Origin: Elusimicrobium simillimum
Lineage (GTDB): Bacteria > Elusimicrobiota > Elusimicrobia > Elusimicrobiales > Elusimicrobiaceae
NCBI RefSeq assembly: GCF_049639735.1
Contig: NZ_JBEVVA010000003.1
Span: 248,001 to 312,000 of the forward strand
Reading direction: 5' to 3'
Length of the DNA stretch: 64,000 nt
Under the pieces are notes generated by a model. That model did no database searches. It saw only the letters and a program-made list of their open reading frames with translations, and was not told the DNA's origin. The translations under genes were made by a program, and so were the position numbers. Each line of letters starts with the position of its first letter. Position 1 is the stretch's first letter. Positions 61,932-64,000 of this stretch are shown here, piece by piece.

Positions 61932-62480
61932 ATGTCTAAAAATATTCTTGTAATTACCGGCAGCCCGCGCGAGGGCGGCAATACGGAACTTCTTGCAGAC
62001 GCTTTTATAAAAGGCGCTAGCGCCAACGGGCACCAAACAACAAGATTTGACGCGGGTGTTAAAAAACTTGCCGCCTGCGCGGCGTGCGACAATTGCTGGG
62101 GCAACGGTTTACCGTGCATGTTTAGAGATAAATTTGCCGAGCTGGAACCTTTGCTTGAGACGGCGGATGTGCTGGTAATAGCGTCACCTTTATATTGGTT
62201 TACGGTATCGGCGCAAATTAAAGCGGCTATAGACAGAATGTATTGCTACTCTCACCCAAACGCGAAACGTAAATTAAAGATTTCCGAAAGCGTATTTATT
62301 TGCTGCGGCGCGGGTGAGGAAGACAGTTTTGACGCCGTAATTTCTTCCTACAAACTTACTGCCGATTATATGAACTGGAAAAACGCCGGCATAATTATAG
62401 CGCCCGGTATTGTTAAAAAAGGCGATGTGGCAAAAACAAATCTTCTTGACCGCGCCCAAAAGCTAGGCATGTCTTTGTAA
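61932..62480 (+). CDS. Flavodoxin-fold NAD(P)H-dependent reductase
   Basis: 182 aa. ILVITGSPREGGNTELLADAF is the FMN loop; ACAACDNCWGNGLPC is a cysteine-rich segment; VIASPLYWFTVSAQIKAAIDR is the second FMN motif. Similar in plan to the 20466 gene. Substrate unknown. Two bases after lepA, one-base overlap with the next gene. Confidence 0.86.
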   Translation: MSKNILVITGSPREGGNTELLADAFIKGASANGHQTTRFDAGVKKLAACAACDNCWGNGLPCMFRDKFAELEPLLETADVLVIASPLYWFTVSAQIKAAIDRMYCYSHPNAKRKLKISESVFICCGAGEEDSFDAVISSYKLTADYMNWKNAGIIIAPGIVKKGDVAKTNLLDRAQKLGMSL

Positions 62481-62953
62481 TGGACAGCAAGTATAAAATA
62501 AAAGAACTTCCACTTGAAGACCTTAACCGTGCGTTAACGTTGGTGTGGGTTGTTTTTAGCGAGTTTCAGGCGCCCGGGTACAGTGAAGAGGGTGTGAATC
62601 ATTTTAAAAACATTGTTCTTAAAGAAGAAAAGGTGCGTGAATATATTTTAGCCTGCGCACTTACAATGTTTGCGTGTTATGACGGGGAAAATATTATCGG
62701 CGTGGCCGCTGTAAGAGTGCCGGCGCATATAATGTTTTTATTTGTTGATAAAGAACACCACAGGCGCGGTGTGGCAAGAGGACTATTTGAAGCGATTTTA
62801 GCGGCTTATAAAAATAAGACTGATGAGATAACAGTAAATTCTTCCCCCTACGCACTAGAAGCGTACCACAAACTGGGTTTTGTCGATACCGAGCCCGAAC
62901 AAGAAGACGACGGTATAAAATATACCCCTATGAAATATACAATAAAAAACTAA
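62480..62953 (+). CDS. GNAT family N-acetyltransferase
   Basis: 157 aa. The acetyl-CoA loop appears in LFVDKEHHRRGVARGLFEAI (R-x-x-G-x-A pattern) and the C-terminal VNSSPYALEAYHKLGFVDTEPEQ is a GNAT motif B. Acceptor unknown. Last gene of the operon. Confidence 0.87.
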   Translation: MDSKYKIKELPLEDLNRALTLVWVVFSEFQAPGYSEEGVNHFKNIVLKEEKVREYILACALTMFACYDGENIIGVAAVRVPAHIMFLFVDKEHHRRGVARGLFEAILAAYKNKTDEITVNSSPYALEAYHKLGFVDTEPEQEDDGIKYTPMKYTIKN

Positions 62954-62978
62954 CCCCGGGAGCGCCGGGGTTAGTTTT
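62948..62978 (+). terminator. Terminator of the hprK-GNAT operon
   Basis: Stem CTAACCCCGG / CCGGGGTTAG with a 5-base loop, then T run; overlaps the GNAT stop. Confidence 0.9.
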
Positions 62979-63006
62979 TATTTATATATTTATATTATTA
63001 TAAATA

Positions 63007-63126
63007 AAGTCATCCTGAATTTTTGCGCCAACGCAAAAATGTGAGGATCTACCTTATAAAACAACTGTAGTTTTTAAGCGGTAGATGTCTACGTCGGCGC
63101 GTTGTCGCGCCTTCTCAACATGACTT
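63007..63126. repeat. REP-like palindromic element
   Basis: Terminal AAGTCAT/ATGACTT (63007-63013, 63120-63126) flank CATCCTGAATTTTTGCG, TTTTTGCG/CGCAAAAA, GATCTACC with GGTAGAT, and GGCGCG-TTGT-CGCGCC. The ends CATCCTGA and CTCAACATGA are typical of dispersed bacterial repeats. Non-coding. Confidence 0.65.
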
Positions 63127-63129
63127 GTT

Positions 63130-64000
63130 TTATTCTTTATATAAAGGGTAAAAATAAATTCCCATAAAAACCGGGTTATCGTAAAAACCTTTTACCCTGC
63201 TGCGATGCGCCCACAGGCCCGAGGGATAAACGGTATAAATTTGCAGCGCCTCGTCGTAGGATTTGCGTTGTATCTGCGAATATAAAGACGATCTTTCTTT
63301 AACGCTGACGCTGGTTACCGCGCGTTCTATAAGCGCGTCAAGCTCCGCATTTTTAAAACCTTGGCTGTAAGCGTAACGCCCGTGGCTGTGCAGGAATGGA
63401 AACACAAAATTGTGCGGGTCCGCGTAGTCGGCAATCCAGCCGCGCGACCACATTGGCATTTGGCGGCCGTCTGTCTTTTCTAAAAATGTTGCCCAGGTTA
63501 CACCGCGCAGTTCTATTTTAAATTTTGGATTAAGCGACTCTACGTTTCTTTTTAAAATTTCACACGCTATTTGGCGCATTTCGCCGCTGGTGTTGTAGGT
63601 TACGGTAAATTTAAAACCTTTTTCCCACACTTTGCCGCCCCAGGCTTTTTTAAAATATTCTTTAGCTTTTTCTTTGTCAAACTCATAATAAGGCGCGTTT
63701 TCGTCATAACCCAAAAGACCTTTAGGTACGGGGCCGTTGGCCAGAGTTCCTTTGCCTTCCATGGTTTCTTTTAAAAAGGCCTGGTAATCAAATGAATAGG
63801 CAAAAGCCTTGCGTAAGTCTTTATCTGTAAAAAAATCCGACGGTATGCCATTGCCGTCCAGCTTGCCGGAACCCACGTCTGGGTTGGCGGTTGTGTTAAT
63901 GTCCAGGGTAAAAAATACTACGGGGTCAGTTTTTAATCTGGGCAGGTTGTCGGCAATTACTATTTCGTCACGGCCGGCAAATTGCGCGTCAAACTTTGTG
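63130..64000 (-). CDS. ABC transporter solute-binding protein, family 5 (partial)
   Basis: The C-terminal 289 residues of an oligopeptide/dipeptide-type solute-binding protein; the frame runs off the window end, so start and signal peptide are not seen. FFTDKDLRKAFAYSFDYQAFL corresponds to the V-R-x-A-F-x-Y-A-x-D motif of family 5, and WIADYADPHNFVFPFLHS is a later family motif. Ends SRVKGFYDNPVFMGIYFYPLYKE. It binds peptides or similar solutes in the periplasm. Confidence 0.88.
   Translation of the reverse strand, partial: TKFDAQFAGRDEIVIADNLPRLKTDPVVFFTLDINTTANPDVGSGKLDGNGIPSDFFTDKDLRKAFAYSFDYQAFLKETMEGKGTLANGPVPKGLLGYDENAPYYEFDKEKAKEYFKKAWGGKVWEKGFKFTVTYNTSGEMRQIACEILKRNVESLNPKFKIELRGVTWATFLEKTDGRQMPMWSRGWIADYADPHNFVFPFLHSHGRYAYSQGFKNAELDALIERAVTSVSVKERSSLYSQIQRKSYDEALQIYTVYPSGLWAHRSRVKGFYDNPVFMGIYFYPLYKE

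Overview
The window looks like chromosomal DNA of a small-genome, anaerobic, Gram-negative-type (diderm) bacterium. Genes for lipid A synthesis (lpxC, fabZ, lpxA, lpxI), LPS export (lptF, lptG), a TolC-type efflux system, type IV pilus retraction (pilT) and a giant outer-membrane barrel show an outer membrane. The base composition, many AT-rich starts without a Shine-Dalgarno sequence, and the mix of SprA-like, HprK/Man-PTS and LpxI genes suggest Elusimicrobiota, perhaps an Elusimicrobium relative. That assignment is inference from general knowledge, not a database match.

Layout. 1-3544: lipid A operon (lpxC cut by the window edge) plus a small membrane protein, closed by a terminator shared with the opposing gltX / GYF-like protein / pilT operon (3555-7682). 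7769-11081: membrane phosphoesterase, GH3 N-acetylhexosaminidase, small membrane protein. 11094-17127: dedA and a receiver-GGDEF gene back to back, mnmA, then rplU-rpmA-nucleotidyltransferase-obg. 17133-22781: a repeat-rich stretch with an ATP-grasp-like protein, two secreted proteins, tRNA-Val, msrC and a flavodoxin-type reductase. 22799-26351: hrcA-grpE-dnaK with a CIRCE-like operator. 26529-31135: tatD, lipoprotein, dgt, coaD, guanine deaminase, mscL. 31139-37115: comF and a 1748-residue SprA-like protein. 37252-42016: lptF-lptG-RDD-ankyrin facing a response regulator/phosphohexomutase pair. 42282-43509: tmRNA, a YacP-type nuclease and tRNA-Leu. 43532-46261: psd and pssA (phosphatidylethanolamine synthesis) and two small membrane proteins. 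46264-53347: a phosphatase and a TetR-regulated RND efflux operon. 53446-62978: hpf, then a tightly packed operon of hprK, a frameshifted rapZ, mannose-family PTS EIIA/B/C/D, HPr, EI, lepA, a flavoprotein and an acetyltransferase. 63130-64000: C-terminal part of a peptide-type ABC solute-binding protein.

How the parts work together. The PTS block encodes a whole phosphorelay (EI, HPr with His15 and Ser46, four EII domains) plus the HPr kinase that would gate it, so carbon uptake and its control could be transcribed together. The lipid A, Lpt, Psd/PssA, TolC/RND and SprA-like genes together describe the building and use of an outer membrane.

The most unusual signals are (a) a family of long intergenic hairpins with conserved loops and flanks but stems that change while staying complementary, (b) many genes whose -10 box lies only 6-8 nt before the start codon (probable leaderless mRNAs), (c) rapZ split by a -1 frameshift at a run of six A, (d) the SprA-like giant barrel, and (e) a terminator-like hairpin just ahead of rplU.
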